DNA of 64,000 nucleotides from Desulfosarcina alkanivorans (GTDB lineage: Bacteria > Desulfobacterota > Desulfobacteria > Desulfobacterales > Desulfosarcinaceae). The translations under genes were made by a program, and so were the position numbers. The stretch lies in contig NZ_AP021874.1 of assembly GCF_009688945.1 (NCBI RefSeq), positions 744,001 to 808,000 of the forward strand. The letters are read 5' to 3'. Within the stretch, counting starts at the first letter, position 1. The number at the start of each line of letters is the position of its first letter. The notes beneath the pieces were generated by a model that made no database searches, had not been told where the DNA came from, and saw only the letters and a list, made by a program, of their open reading frames with translations. This document shows positions 63,574-64,000 of the stretch, piece after piece.

Positions 63574-64000
63574 CTATTTAGGCGTTTCAATTTTTACGAT
63601 TCGGGTAACGGGCAGGCCGCCCATATCATCTTGTTTCGACTGACTGATGCCGGCCTTCGATGAAAGATCTGAAAGCCGGGTGAAAAAGTTCTGGAAAAAC
63701 TGCCCCTGGCGGTCGACGCCCATCACCATCTGGTCGATGAGTGATTTGGGCAGTTGACCGACGGCATCTTTGGTGATCCAGATTTCCCCCTTTGCGGCGA
63801 CGGCGGAAAGAAGGGACGATTGGTCGGAAGCACCGCCGGGAATCATGAGTTCCATTGAGCCGGCCGGTTCCGGTGCCGACAGGTCATCCGTTCCGTGGCT
63901 GATGCCGACGTTCATGCAGATTTCGTAAGCCCACCCCATTTCCGGCTTTGATTTTTCCTGCAGGGATTGCATACGGTCGTTTAACCGCGTGGCACAGCAG
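63574..64000 (-). CDS. class III nucleotidyl cyclase-like domain, C-terminal part (partial)
   Basis: The frame is open to the right edge, so the 5' end is outside. The visible 142 residues fit the C-terminal half of an adenylate/guanylate cyclase domain: MNVGISHG in place of the usual GINTG, then SDQSSLLSAVAAKGEIWITK corresponding to the VNLASRL ... GEILIS segment. Key residues seem altered (the Asn-x3-Arg pair is not visible), so it may be a degenerate, regulatory cyclase domain. Confidence 0.6.
   Translation of the reverse strand, partial: CCATRLNDRMQSLQEKSKPEMGWAYEICMNVGISHGTDDLSAPEPAGSMELMIPGGASDQSSLLSAVAAKGEIWITKDAVGQLPKSLIDQMVMGVDRQGQFFQNFFTRLSDLSSKAGISQSKQDDMGGLPVTRIVKIETPK

Noticed and set aside
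1..64000. tRNA, rRNA, CRISPR array, insertion sequence or prophage
   Set aside because: I looked for cloverleaf-like sequences with CCA ends, regularly spaced repeats, transposase or integrase motifs and found none that hold up by eye. A tRNAscan and ISfinder search would settle it.

Overview
The window reads as chromosomal DNA of a motile Gram-negative bacterium, most likely a deltaproteobacterium of the Desulfobacterota type (Desulfosarcina/Desulfobacteraceae-like). The sequence shows CMP-Kdo synthesis (kdsB), outer-membrane flagellar L and P rings (flgH, flgI), the polar-flagellum pair flhF/fleN, a PomAB-like stator, and moderately high GC. The taxon is inferred from gene content and order; no marker gene was compared.

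Layout. (1) 1-7.1 kb: a glycan-modification block with a TPR-like protein, a CgeB-type glycosyltransferase fused to an FkbM methyltransferase, and a giant protein of about 1526 aa (deacetylase-like, GT4, GT2, TPR, GT2, TPR). It sits beside the flagellin, so flagellin glycosylation is the natural hypothesis. (2) 7.3-9.9 kb, minus strand: a short flagellin, a flagellin-D1-like protein, and flbT and flaF, which are best known from alphaproteobacteria. A clear sigma-28 promoter and a structured leader of about 115 nt precede the flagellin. (3) 10.4-13.3 kb: two sigma-54 activators, one without a receiver domain and one with a degenerate receiver. (4) 13.4-44 kb, plus strand: a nearly complete flagellar gene set. 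I can read seven sigma-54 -24/-12 elements and one sigma-28 element on this strand. They divide it into flgBC-fliEFGHI, fliJK-flgDE, fliLMNOPQR-flhB, flhA-flhF-fleN-fliA-DUF2802, flgFGAHIJ and flgMNKL. (5) 44-46.9 kb, minus strand: an HD-GYP response regulator with motA and motB behind a third sigma-28 promoter. (6) 47-64 kb: housekeeping and accessory genes: HIT protein, kdsB, guaA, mltF, a TrpF-like protein, efp, DUF3047, CorC/TlyC-type protein, an MrfA-MrfB-like helicase-exonuclease fusion, yhhN, queC, queE, manA, and a cyclase-like protein running off the right edge.

How it works together. RpoN with the two enhancer-binding proteins would fire the basal body, export and hook operons. FliA, encoded at the end of the flhA operon and restrained by FlgM until the hook is complete, would then fire flagellin, hook-filament junction, stator and the HD-GYP gene. 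FlbT/FlaF would act on flagellin mRNA through the leader. fliD, fliS and the chemotaxis genes are not in the window. Items most worth a second look are the FlhF with a C-terminal Ada-like Cys cluster, the MrfA/MrfB-like fusion, the giant glycosyltransferase, the flagellin leader with FlbT/FlaF, the TTGCA-N3-TGCAA dyads, and the TrpF-like protein lacking the catalytic cysteine.
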